Origin: Ascaris suum
Lineage: Eukaryota; Nematoda; Chromadorea; Rhabditida; Ascarididae
Assembly: GCA_013433145.1 (NCBI GenBank)
Contig: CM024180.1
Location: forward strand, 1,798,001 to 1,862,000
Length of the DNA: 64,000 nt
Direction: 5' to 3'
In this document: positions 48,900 to 61,100 of the stretch, one piece after another
Layout: each line of letters begins with the position of its first letter
Position numbering within the stretch: position 1 is the first letter of the stretch
Made by a program: the position numbers and the translations under genes
Notes under the pieces: model-generated
What the model saw: the letters and a program-made list of their open reading frames with translations, nothing else
Database searches by the model: none
Told to the model about the DNA's origin: nothing

Positions 48900-49053
48900 T
48901 GAAGAACACAACCAATAGGGCGGAGCGAAAAAAATGATTGGTTGATTGCCGAACGTCTATTGAACAATGTGCTGTCAGCAATGTCATGTTAGTTCCACTC
49001 ACAACGCTCAAAATCGACCACACATTAATTGTCACTTTAGAAGTTGCTCAGAA
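48900..49053 (+). promoter_or_regulatory. Promoter-like segment and possible leader acceptor upstream of gene B
   Basis: ACCAATAGGGCGGAG (about 48910-48924) places a CCAAT box next to a GGGCGG box about 130 nt before the start codon, paralleling the CCAAT and GGGCGG motifs upstream of gene A. CACTTTAG ending at 49040 is an acceptor-like sequence 13 nt before ATG, which fits nematode spliced-leader addition or a 5' UTR intron. Both readings are inference. Confidence 0.35.
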
Positions 49054-49101
49054 ATGGCTGTCGATACACGAACGATCACATTCACCAATATTATGGGACA
49101 G
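49054..49101 (+). CDS. pax-3: Gene B exon 1: N-terminus
   Basis: Sixteen codons, [16 protein letters not shown], then a strong donor GTGAGT. Equal in length to gene A exon 1. The frame is open further upstream to an ATG at 48967, so a longer N-terminus is possible. I chose 49054 because it matches gene A, and because an acceptor-like CACTTTAG ends at 49040, only 13 nt before this ATG. Confidence 0.8.
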
Positions 49102-52100
49102 GTGAGTAGTCTGAAACTTCCTTATTTTACCGTTCGTGAAACTAAGTTTATATTATTACTTTTTGTTATTGTTATGCAGATACGTTGGATGGTTTGAAGG
49201 TTTTTTCAACACAGCACGATGGCTAGAAATCATTCGTTGATTATAGGCCTGTGTTAATGTGCTGTTCAGTGAAAGGTTCGTTTCGGCTAGACACAAAATT
49301 ATCTCGAAGAGTTTACAGAATTATGGGCGAATACCGCGTCAACAATTGATCTCGGCATGACAGTATGCCGACTGAAGGTTTAAAATGTTTATCTGCTGGT
49401 AAAAAAAAAATAATGCTTCAATGCACTAAGAAAGACTTGAGATTAAAGATCCGTGTGACGAATGACAACGTTGATGTTCATATGCGAAACGCTTTTATCT
49501 TTCACATATCCTGTAGACTAAGTTTCTTGAGGATTCTAAGGATTTTTCTTGAAAGTCAAGAATTTTCCAAGAATTGTGGATCATGGGCTAAAACTTTACA
49601 AAATATTCGCATCAGTTCAAATTTCATCTTCGTTCATCTTGTTTTCTTTAATGAGAAGTATAGGTATTCCGAATGGTTTTATGGAATATTATCGCAATCA
49701 AATCTCTTCGAGCATTCTCATTCGTCATTCCTATCGTTTATTTCATTCTCAGGGAAGAGTGAATCAACTAGGTGGACTATTCATAAATGGACGCCCACTT
49801 CCACAGCATATTCGTCTCAAAATCATCGAAATGGCCACCAATGGAGTGAAGTTTGTCTTCTTTCTTTTCTACTTTTTAGTCGCTTTATGGTTATCAGTAG
49901 AATGAGACTTCATATTAAAGCATTATATCTGCATCATGACGATCAAGTTTGACGATTGTTTTAATGTCATTTCAAATATATTTCAAATAATTTTTGAAGA
50001 ACACCACGAATATCTCAAGCGTCATTCATATTCATCTTAAAAAATACCCGAAAGTCATTTCTAAACTCGAATAATCGTAATGCGTTTTATGCAAATATTC
50101 GAAATTTTCTCAGAATACGGCAACAGGGAATCACCAGTCTTCTATGTATGCGGATGAGTTTGTTAGTGCATTGTTTCAAACTGCAAATACATGGCGATGA
50201 AAAATATTTGCAGTAAGAGCACTGAACAGCCGGTTAATAGCGCCAACGAAAGACTGTACAGCTCATTTCCTTTCATCTTTTACTTTTGTGGCATTTGTGT
50301 ACCGTACGTATAGGGTATACTTGTATAACTGACCAAGTTTATAGGTCAATTCAGAAATGCTGCTCGTGCATGTCGGGACCGTCGTCGATATTTATAGTCC
50401 GAACTTCCGTTTACCCATTCCTCATATTCCAGAGATAGTGCTGAAATGAATCGATATGGAGTGCAAGTTTCATTCCATGAACACCTGAAATTGATTTGAC
50501 AGCGTCATCAACAGAAAACCCTGAAAGTGCTGTGTAGTAGTTGCACGTATTTAATGAGCGGTAAAGGTTTTTTGTAGGCCATGTCATATCAGTCGGCAGT
50601 TGCGAGTGTCACATGGATGTGTATCGAAAATTTTGTACAGATACGCAGAAACAGGATCTGTTTCGCCCGGTCAGGTAAGTGTTCGTTGAAAATGAAGCTG
50701 AGAGCAAACGCAGGCAATCAAATAACTCCTATGCCTACACATGAAATAAACTTAGAGGTCATTCAAAAAAGCGTCTCCCTCTTGTCCACACAAATTTTAT
50801 CTTAGATGATGAGGGAACTCACACAATACCGTCGTACTCGTCTCAGGTTGTTGAATAGGACAAGTTTCCTGATTATCTTCCAGCAAGGATGAAGGATCGC
50901 CACTCAAGGCATCAAACGATCGTGTCGACGTCGATGAAATTGAGGATAATTTGATTCGAATCAAAGCATTTATGCTTACAGATCGGAGGTAATCCACGAT
51001 CTCGAAAGGTTTTGGCCGCAGTTGAAGAGCACATAGCGCGCCTTTGTAAAGAATGCCCATCCATAAATGCGAATGAGATTCGTTCTTGCTTGATTGAAAG
51101 AGGAATTTGTTCGCGAACTAATGCTCCTACCGTGTCGGCGGTGCACAAGTACCTCAGGTTGGTCATCCATGAAATCTTACCTAGGAACACCATCTCGAGC
51201 TCTAGAAAATTCAAGTCGCTCATATGAGAAGTGGTTACGCAAGAATTGGCGAAGTTCTTTCACTTAAGTCAGGGAATGGTGAACATTCAAATGCATCATT
51301 GTTGCGCGAGCAGGCCATTTTGCAGTTTTGCTCGAGCACTCTGCCTCGAAAGATTACGATATTTCATAACTTTTACGGTTCAAGTCATTCTAGGTTTTTC
51401 ATATCGCTGCATGACGAGAAAATTCTCCCACGTCTGACTCCCATTTGGCATCTCAATGACCATCTGATGGGATCTTTGAGTAATATGTTTTCCTTGCTCC
51501 TTTATTAGCATCTCTCAGTGGTACTACGTGCGGAATTAACTACATGGCAATATTTGCATAAAACGGATCTCCTTCATATTTCAGTGAGCCAGGCGCTCAT
51601 AGCATCAGCATTAATAGGCGTGACTCGAATGGCTAACGCAGCCGCATCTACGCATACCGTATATGCAAATTGTTCTCTTGGGTTGTAGTTGTTCGGGGTT
51701 TTTTTGCAATCGAGAACACCATACAGTTGGCAATATGTTGGAAAAGGCTCAGAACAAGTTCAGTGTAATTCACTCCACGGGCATTATGATGCACTATGAT
51801 GGCTGTCACTATGATGCAAAAAATAGAATTCAGAAGTGCCGCATTGTGCCGAACAACGTCACGCTCACAGAAGCAATCTCTTTTGAAGCACAGTATCGAA
51901 GACATTCTCAACGATCACCATGGTAAGCAAACATATTCAGCATATTCCTACATCCTTTAGCAACATTATCATTTCTTTCCACGATCTTTCACGTACTATT
52001 AATCCAATAATATTCCTCTATAATTAATACGAATATACTTATCCATATAGAAAAATTCTTTTTTCTTCAACTAACTTCCTAACATTTCTTCTTGGTGTTA

Positions 52101-55100
52101 TTTCAAAGCATTAAGCATTTTCTGGAAGTGCTAGCATTATATGATTGAATGATTTAATATAATATAGCAAATGCATTTATTTGGTAAGAAAAAATTTCCA
52201 TTAATATCTAAGCTTGCAATGTTCTCTTTATTTCTCTATGCAAGCGGTAAATTGTATGCTTGCCCTACGGGGATGGGGAATTACAATAAACGGGCAAAAG
52301 ATGTCTTGTCTTGTGAAACAGACATTCGGTAGCTATTTAAAACAAAAGATGATGTATGCTTATTTTTTCGTGCGATCCATTCCAAATTTTAGTATCGAAT
52401 AAATTAACACATTTTTATTCATACCTCATTAAACCATGTCCATGACTGGAAACAAGGCGTCGCATCCAAAGTTCTCCATTAGCAGTGGCCATTTCGAATC
52501 TTCGTATAAATATCAGATTTATGCAGCACCTCAAAGTTAGGAAAAAAAAAGCTCAGATGTGAGTTCAAGACGGAGCTAAAATGTGCTCTCTGAGTTTCAA
52601 GCAGAATTCAACGAGCGAATCTGCCAAAATCTCATAAAAAGAAAGCAAACTGCTTCTAAACGTTTGTCACAGCTGTTTACTTCTTCAACTAAGAACGAAG
52701 TGATTTTCCATCCTCTAAATTGTCCCCATTATTTGCCTGTAAAGTGATCTTTTTTCAACGACAAAACTATGTGCTAGAGTGAAAGAAGAAGAGAAAAAGT
52801 TTGTGTGGAAATATTTACAAAGCAATTGAGCTGTTGAGCCGTTTGTGATTTATAGATTCATCGTCTGCAAAGAAGATATGAAAAAATGAGCTGAAAACTT
52901 GTAAAGTAGAGTGATTTCTATGATTCGTGAAAGAAAAGAAGCGATGAAGAATTTGATGGGGGATATCTCTTCGTGGAAAATCGAACATATCGACAGTTTT
53001 GGACTTCTTTGCAAAACCCTTCGATCGCAGGACATTCCCCTTCTAATTATGCAATTCGTTTTGCGCTTCCAGACTCATGTCTTTGATGGCGCATGCATTT
53101 CACCTTCACATTTCAGCGATGTTATTTGCTTGCAGTGACAAAACTCTATATTTCTATTCTGTTCCGGAAGCTTCTTAAATGCTTAAGTAGGCAGTAAAAC
53201 AACAATTTCACTTATGTACCTTCCTAGTCGGCGTTTCAAATTCACTTTCGTTTTGCGTATCCTTCTAATGTAGCCAGTGATAGATGATCTGCTATTCTCG
53301 CTGACTGCCTTGAAACCTATCAAGGAAAGCACCTTTTATGAGTTTGGGATGGATAACCATGCGCTTTAAGAGGAACCTCTGAGCAATCAATTAGTATGAA
53401 CTAATCGAAAGGTTCTTTTTATTAAGTTATTTCGTACTATGATCACTAACTTATAACCGATGATAGAGCCAACTCCCACGTTTAATTGCTTGTTGCTGTT
53501 ACACTTGTAGTGAAATTTCCATATAATGAGCTCATAGCCATTGTTGAAATGATGTTGTCACGGAGGTCCAGCTTCACACACCTAGAAGCATTCAGGTAGA
53601 CAGGGGAAATAGAGTTCTTGAGAGAATACCCACATCTCATGGACTCCGGAGTGGAGGACAGGCCGTGTTCTACCGACTGGTAGCAGTTCTCGGAGCCATA
53701 TATGAATTAAAACACAGGGTGACCATTCGGCCATGTGCCGAGCTTTACAACAAATTCCTCATTTTATAGCAGGAATGAGCTCAAAATTCGTAATTTTTAC
53801 TACGAAAGATCATGTTATCGATAACTAACAAAAATTGTTTTCAATTTCAGTGCACTAAAGATGATACTGAAAGTTTGCTGTGACATGAGTTCATCGATTT
53901 GCTCTTTCTTCAACTGGCTCCGAAATGATAACCATGAACTACTTTTTTCAACCTCATAAAACTGCACTTTTTGAAGTACGATGAGCACAAGTGACGGGCA
54001 AATATTCGAGTGGATTTTTTCGATCGGCTGGCAATAATGCGCAAAATTTTCCATCTGTTAAAATTGGTGATTTAAGAAATTCAAATTTTTTTCCACACAA
54101 ATTGTGGCTTTCTATAAAAGTATAAATTGAGTGCTTTTATGAGAAGCTGAGATTTTCTTTTTCATGGAATATGATGATTATTTAGCATTTTCAATAGAGA
54201 GACAACAAGATTGTTCACCACTATATATCTTTCATTGCTCTCCTAACATACCTGAAGGTGCATTTTATATTACATTAAGGGGTTCATCCTTCCCCCCTCC
54301 CTCTCTCTTGATGAACCTTTCCCTTCATACTCGTTCGAACTTACGATGACTCAGAATGTACAAAATTCAATCTTCTAGAGAGAGAGAGAAAAAAAAGCAT
54401 TCACATATTTGATTAATTATATTGTTATGAATTTACAATATTTTTCTATTGCGCATACGATCATTTATAATTCGGCCCAAATTATAAAAATCTTCATACG
54501 AGTTTTTCATCTAATTCACTCCATCATATTACACCTTAGAAGCATTGCTTAAAAGTTACTACTTAACGATTTATTTTCTAATATAATTCGTTGTGAGAAT
54601 TTTTTGGATTGTTAATGGTAAATTGATTCATTGACGACGAATATTTCCTATTATGCTCTTGCCTAAGGAGTCATGTTTTTTTTCCTTCAAAAGGATGATT
54701 TTAATTTGAGCATAAATGTATCTAATAATTTTAAGCATAGATTATTCAACAAACAAAATACTTGTTACAGTAATAAACACTATAAGTTATAGCTGAGATG
54801 ATTCGTACGTTAATAATGATTCCCCCTCCCCACCACCACCACCCCCCCCCCCCCACTCCCGCTATTAGAGTTGCAGTTAAATTTCATAAAATTCAATCCG
54901 TTAAAAGACGATACGGATCTATTTAACATATCGTTCCATTCGACGTAATGTGCAATCATAGCCCCGAAATGATTTTTGCCCAGTGTAATGACATCGATGC
55001 ACCTAGACGTAACGCATAATTACCGGGCGATAAGCATTTGATTGCATGTGTATGTCTGCGTGTTTGTGTGTTTATGTGCGTGCGTTTGTGTGTGTGTGTA

Positions 55101-58100
55101 TATATATGTTTGTCCGTAGGTGTGTACGTGTATACATAATTATGCAGTGCAATTGCATATGATGAACTAAATAGAATATGCTGAGAAAAAAAACAAATAA
55201 ATAAAAATTACGAAGTAAAAAATAAAAATAAAAAATAAAAAAAAATAAGCGGACGATTAGAGCGTAGAATTTGATTATAAAAAGTATCACTTTGTTCATC
55301 TCAATGAGAGTTTTGACGATCGGCAATTAGAACGGCAATTTTCTTCACTATGAAATGTCTTCGTTTGCACGAATTCATTGCCTAAAGTGATGCAAATCAA
55401 CGGTTAGTTATTTGAATAGAACGAAAAGAGAGCAATAACAACAACAAAAAAAAAAACGTCACCCGATTGCGTTGTTGGCATTTTTTATTGTTATTCGTTC
55501 GATATACGCACCATTTCACTAAATTCTTTACGAGCGTAATGCTTACCGTAATCGTAAGATATTTCCCTATATATGTTCATTTCTCTAAAATTACTGTAAT
55601 TAAAGTTGAAGGATGACTAAAGATTTTCATCCGTAGAAGATCTCAGCGATGAGGCAAATATTATTGACGAAAAATAAAATGCATAAACACTATTTTGAAA
55701 TTTTTTCATAAGAAAATAGGTTTATCATTCTTTTCATGTTAACCTTGAAGTGTGCATTAGTAGTTACTTTTGAGAGCTATTGAAGTTGTTTATTAAGGTA
55801 TCGACGAAAACTTGCGCTTTATTTAGGTAGAAATGAGAAAGATGAGAGCAAAGATAAAGGAGACAGCATAAGAACCGATTATGCTAATGAGCACGGTTTT
55901 CAACGAAAATAGCAGAGGAAGGGAATATGTTATAGGATATGGTGACATGAAGCTTTCAACGAGTGCAAAATTTAAGGGATTCAAGGAGATATAGACAACA
56001 AGAACCGAATAAAATAGTGGTCAAGGCATCAGAAGTCTTGTCATGACCTTTTTGCGATTATTTATGAGTGGTCGTAAGTGTTGAAGTTTTTATGCGCCTT
56101 CATTTCGAGCAATGCGCAATACGAAAATTGTGGCATTTGTAATTTCTAAGCGCATTTTTGAAAACATATTGTGCGAAGTTGAATTTTAATGTGGTGAAAA
56201 ATGATGAAACTATATCAGAAGTGAATTGCATCGGTTTTTAACTGCGGCTACTATTTAGCCGCTTAACTTATTTAACGTTTTGACCTTTACTAGATGGCCG
56301 TCTAGTAGTATTGAATAGCAAGTAGTTGTAAGTCCTGTAGTGCACTGAAAATCATTTTAGGATGGAAATGTCGAACCTCTAAATGGCAGTCACTAAATTG
56401 AGGCATCTAAATCATCAACACATTCGGACGAATAAATGAACTCATTTAATTACTTACAAAAAAAATGATGCATTGCATCGTTTGCGTCGTAGCGTCCAAT
56501 TTCTTGAACTCCCTTGAAACTGCGTTTTAATATCCCTTAGAAGTGAGTGGAACAATTTGGGGCTCGAAGATATGTGCATTGAATTTGTGCTAATATTTTC
56601 ACCATTTCATTTATCCATAGTATTTAGTACGCACTCATAGAATTTTTTCGCTCATAAAGAATAAATTCGAAGAGGGTGAGGAATAGTTGTGCCTAAACCT
56701 TTAAGAGGCCAATCGATAGATGTGACTGACAAACGCTCCATCATTATCTGCTATTGCCTTGAACACAAACAAAGCTTTCAATAGTGAAACAAACCTATTA
56801 AACAATATACTATATAGGACGTCACGAATCCATCATTTTCCATTTGTCTAATATGTAGATGCTAAAACAAAACTGCGCATATGATGGCTCACGAATCCCA
56901 TACTTCGTCCCGCATCGTTGCAATTTTCCATGTGTGATTAAAAAAAGTGAAGATAGTTAGGGCACGAATGATTTGCGACGAATATTCTTCGGTGTATGGA
57001 ACTGCGAAATGAGCTAATGTTACTTAATATGTATATGAATGAATTATTTATGCATTAGTTATATAGAAAATCACTGATACGAGGAGAGAAATTAACAATG
57101 AATGTGAATTAACTTTAGCGTCATTATACAATAAATTCGCCAAGCTATGGCTTCTGCACGATCTCAGAGGCAATAAAATCCCTCACACAAGTATCCGATC
57201 ACATATTGAGATATTTTAAGCGATTTATTGACAAAATTCCAAGTTTTACTTCATTTCGAGGGTTTTTTTTTGCAAAAATCTTTTGCAAATGCAATACGTT
57301 TGCAAATGCTTTTTTTGCAATCTTCAGAATGAAGTCATAATGCAATACGCTATGCTTGATGCATTGAAATGCAAGAGAAAATATTGAAAAGCCAGTTGGT
57401 CGCTATCAAATTCATATAAATTTGTTAATTGCTTCAGTGATATATATCTCGTTTTTAAGTGCATAAAACAATATGAAAATTTATGGAAAATCATCGTTTA
57501 GCGTGGATTTTTTTCATATTTTTTCGCAACTTTTAAAAAACTTATATTAGCGCGCATTTATCGATATATTTTTCGATGTTGAATTTGCAGGAGCGAATTA
57601 AAACCGACAAAAATCGACTATGAAACTTTTTTGAGACGATCTCTTTCTGCATCGTTCGAACAGTTGCAAGATCTTTTCATCTGTTTTATTGAAACCGGAA
57701 ACTCACACTAATCGTCCATATAAGCTACATATCAACAGCAGTTTACCGCAATGATTTAGTTACTAATTCATGAAAATATGAACTCCCAATAAAATAAAGT
57801 GAATGAATAGAACCAAATATCATTTCTGTAAATGTACTTCGAGGTTGCCCTTTCTCGGTCACTACGATGAAACTGTCATTATCGGACGTATCTTTCTAAT
57901 CAACGGATTGTGCACGAACTAGATAGCTGAGATGAAGTCGCGCACAGATTAAGAGTGATAGCATGCTCATGGTTGATTCGAATAGCACAGGAAATTATTT
58001 GGAGTTGTTGGCACAGCACTAATCACTCACTAGTTTTCAAGTTTAGTTGACTTGGAGCGCTGCAAATGTTAGATTTTTAGTCGACACCCTCTATTCAACT

Positions 58101-61100
58101 TCCTCGCTCCCTTCCCATTGTCTTTCTTGTATGAAGGAATTTTCTGCGCGAAGTTATCCTCAAGATGTTAGAATATTTGCCCACAAAGTGGCTAGATGCT
58201 GCGCTTGAGCGAATCTTTCAAGAGAAATCGCGCAAATGGTGAGTTGAATAGATTGGAAGCCCTTACGAATAATTAGTGCAGGTTCTTATTTCTAATGGTG
58301 CCATATCGATCTGATTTAATGGACGGAGTTGCAAGCGTGGCTATAATTTTCGCATTCAAAGGAAAATGCAAAACAACAACATTAAGAGATGCATGCTATT
58401 ATTAGCCGGGTATCCTCGTGGCGATAACTGATGTGTGTTTAACCGGTTGAACGGGTTTGAGGAAAACCTACTGAGCAACTCAACGTATTTTTTCCTATAT
58501 TCAATTGTGCTTGGTTTAATTGGTCACTAACTTCGTTGCTGATGTAATCGTCGAATACCGGCAAATATCATGTGATAAACGTTTGCGTCAATGCGCAATC
58601 TTTTCTTACTGAAGCTGGAAATTTCAATGCCCCACCCGGTGTAGGCACAGTTTTGATTGTTGCTGTGGCGAGTTTGCGTCCTCAGTTCCGCATTAGTGCA
58701 TATGAGTGACGGAAGGGACGATCAACGAGTGGTGAGGCGAGTGAATTCAGTTGTTAACTGCTGATCTTGAAAGAAAATCTCACCATCACGAAAGATGGGA
58801 AAAACTTTTTCGCTTGTAGAATTGAATCAAGACCAGTTGAAGTACCACAGTCAGAAGAATGCAGCTTGTGGAACCTTCCGATGAAAAGCTAAAACTTATA
58901 CCAAAAAATCTACCCCCCTCCCCTCCCCGTCCAGGCTTGAAACAGTTTTTTCAATCCAGCCTCATGTGGTGCATCTGCATGCATTATCTCTTTCCCGTGT
59001 TTCGCTAGTTCTACGACGCCCTCTTGATGCTCAAGGTCCACTGGTTATACCTTATATCCATTAGGTGCAGCTTAATTAGATGTAATTTCGAGCGGGTAGT
59101 CATGACATCGAAGCTACCTCCACAGCTCATATAGACAGGTGCCCCTCGAAAGTGAAAACATAATTGAAAAGGTTCCATTGCTGAAAACAAGCCGGAAACT
59201 TCCAAATGCAGCTGTTTTACGTTTCAAATTTACTGATTACCTTAGAAAATGCCAATTCATATAGTCCGTTTAACAATCTCTCCCTTTCGAGGACGTCCAA
59301 TCGCATAAATTCTGTTGTAACCAGTTGGTTTCCCCTTGACCCTTATCTTTCTCCTCGAACGAAAAGATTCAGCACATCTGTCTCGAATTCACGTCCCCTT
59401 CCGAGCCACCCAGCTGAGGCGTTACATTCCGGAAGATGGGAAGCAGAGGCTTAAGGCAGTAGTGAAGCAAACCTTACGGGTAATGGTTTAAAAAACTCGG
59501 TTGAGAAGACTCATCAACTTACTAGCTGAAACTTGCCGGTTTGTTTGATTAATTATGCTGGCAAACGAAGAAGATGGGCCAAAACGATTTGCACAAATTT
59601 GCGCTTTTGCGTTTTCATTCTCCACATCAATCACCCTTACTTACTTTCTAATTATTTAGCTGGGAAAGAATGCGCAAGAACCGGAAGGATGCAGAACCTA
59701 AGCAGGTGAGGCAACAAATGAACCTAAGAAGTAAAAAATGAAGAATGAATGCACTGGCTTCAGGAATTAGAAGGATGTACAGCTTAAGCAGGTAAAGCGA
59801 AAAATTGGACTTAGGGGCTAAAAAAGGATGAATACACTGACTTCAGGAAATAGTTGGCATTATGAGTGGTCAGGAATTTAAGCACCAGAAATGCCATAAA
59901 CAGCAACTTGAAACTATCAGTTCATGAAGAATATTACCAACAAGGGGAATCTCGCAGCCTAACATGTCGAGCCTTGAGAACGAGTGTCTCCCTTAGCACG
60001 TGAAAACGTTTATTTCTTTATTGAGACGAATCGTTTTTGACAGACCCGCTGCGACCAAACCTGTGACGTAAAAGAATGCATGGATGACGTGAAACAAAGG
60101 TGAATGAAATTTTCTAGGGGAGCACTTCGCGAGCGAAGAGGAAGCGACTGGAAGCACAATTCGAAGCCGTCGTAATCGGACAAGTTTTTCGCCTGAGCAG
60201 CTGGAGATACTAGAGGCGGCATTCAAGGCGAACACCTATCCCGATCAAGAGTTTCGGGAAAGAATTGCAGTTGCCACGAAGCTCGAAGAAAGCAAAATAC
60301 AGGTAAAGGCCTAACTATCTATAGGTAAAGGTAAAGGCCTAGAAAAAAATACAGCTAAAATATAGGTGAAAACCCATGCACATCGATAAAAACCGAAGTG
60401 TACGGCAGCTGGGCTAAGTCTAGGAAGGAAGTTCAATTAAACCCGAGCTCTCCGCCGTAGTTTCAGCATACGAATCACATAGGCTATATCGGCAAAATTC
60501 GGTGGTGTTGCCTAGGATAAGGCTGCGACTATTGTTTCGCAAGAGAGGTTGAAGATTGAACGTTGAAGAGGTTGATACTCCTCATTCTGTGCGGTGGGGG
60601 AGGGAAGGGAGGTGGCGATTGATAAATTAACAGCGGGAAAGAAACTAGTGAAGGAAGCTATCGAATGTCCATCTTGCGCTCCTTGTCGATATACTCTATG
60701 CGCTTACAAAGAACTCGAGAATATTCGAGTACTAGATGATCGCGGTTGATTCGGTAAGGATGTGTAATGACATAGTTGACGGAAAGCCTATTTATAGCAA
60801 AGGGGCAGGCTTTTGCTAAACGCTTTTCCAATGCCACTCAAAAAACCAAACAGTATTGTATAGTACCAATAAATGATGCGCCATGCGCTATAATCCACAA
60901 ACAATTCACTGCAAATAACTTCAGTCATAATCTTTTCACCGATTTGGTCTTCTAACTTGACCGATGCATAATGTTTCCTGTCGGACTGCACAATGCCTTT
61001 CGAGACGGTTATCATATCACTTTTTCAGCTTGGCTTTCGAGACCGGTTCATTGACTTTAAGTTAAGTAAATATGCTATAGTTTAGCCCATAAAATTTTAC

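Larger units (their letters stand above)
51923..60117 (+). other. Gene B intron 5 (8.2 kb)
   Basis: This large intron between the octapeptide and the homeodomain is in the same place and phase as the 13.6 kb intron of gene A. It holds a C-rich tract (54821-54860), a GT-rich tract (55048-55107), a possible isolated exon-like frame (58165-58238) and an 86-bp diverged tandem pair (59684-59852). No recognisable gene. Confidence 0.7.

Noticed and set aside
49365..49952. Longest open frame in the window (195 codons, +)
   Set aside because: It overlaps gene B exon 2 in a different frame; the paired-domain frame beneath it is the real coding sequence.
60010..60235. Minus-strand frames over gene B exon 6
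   Set aside because: Antisense shadows of the homeodomain exon.
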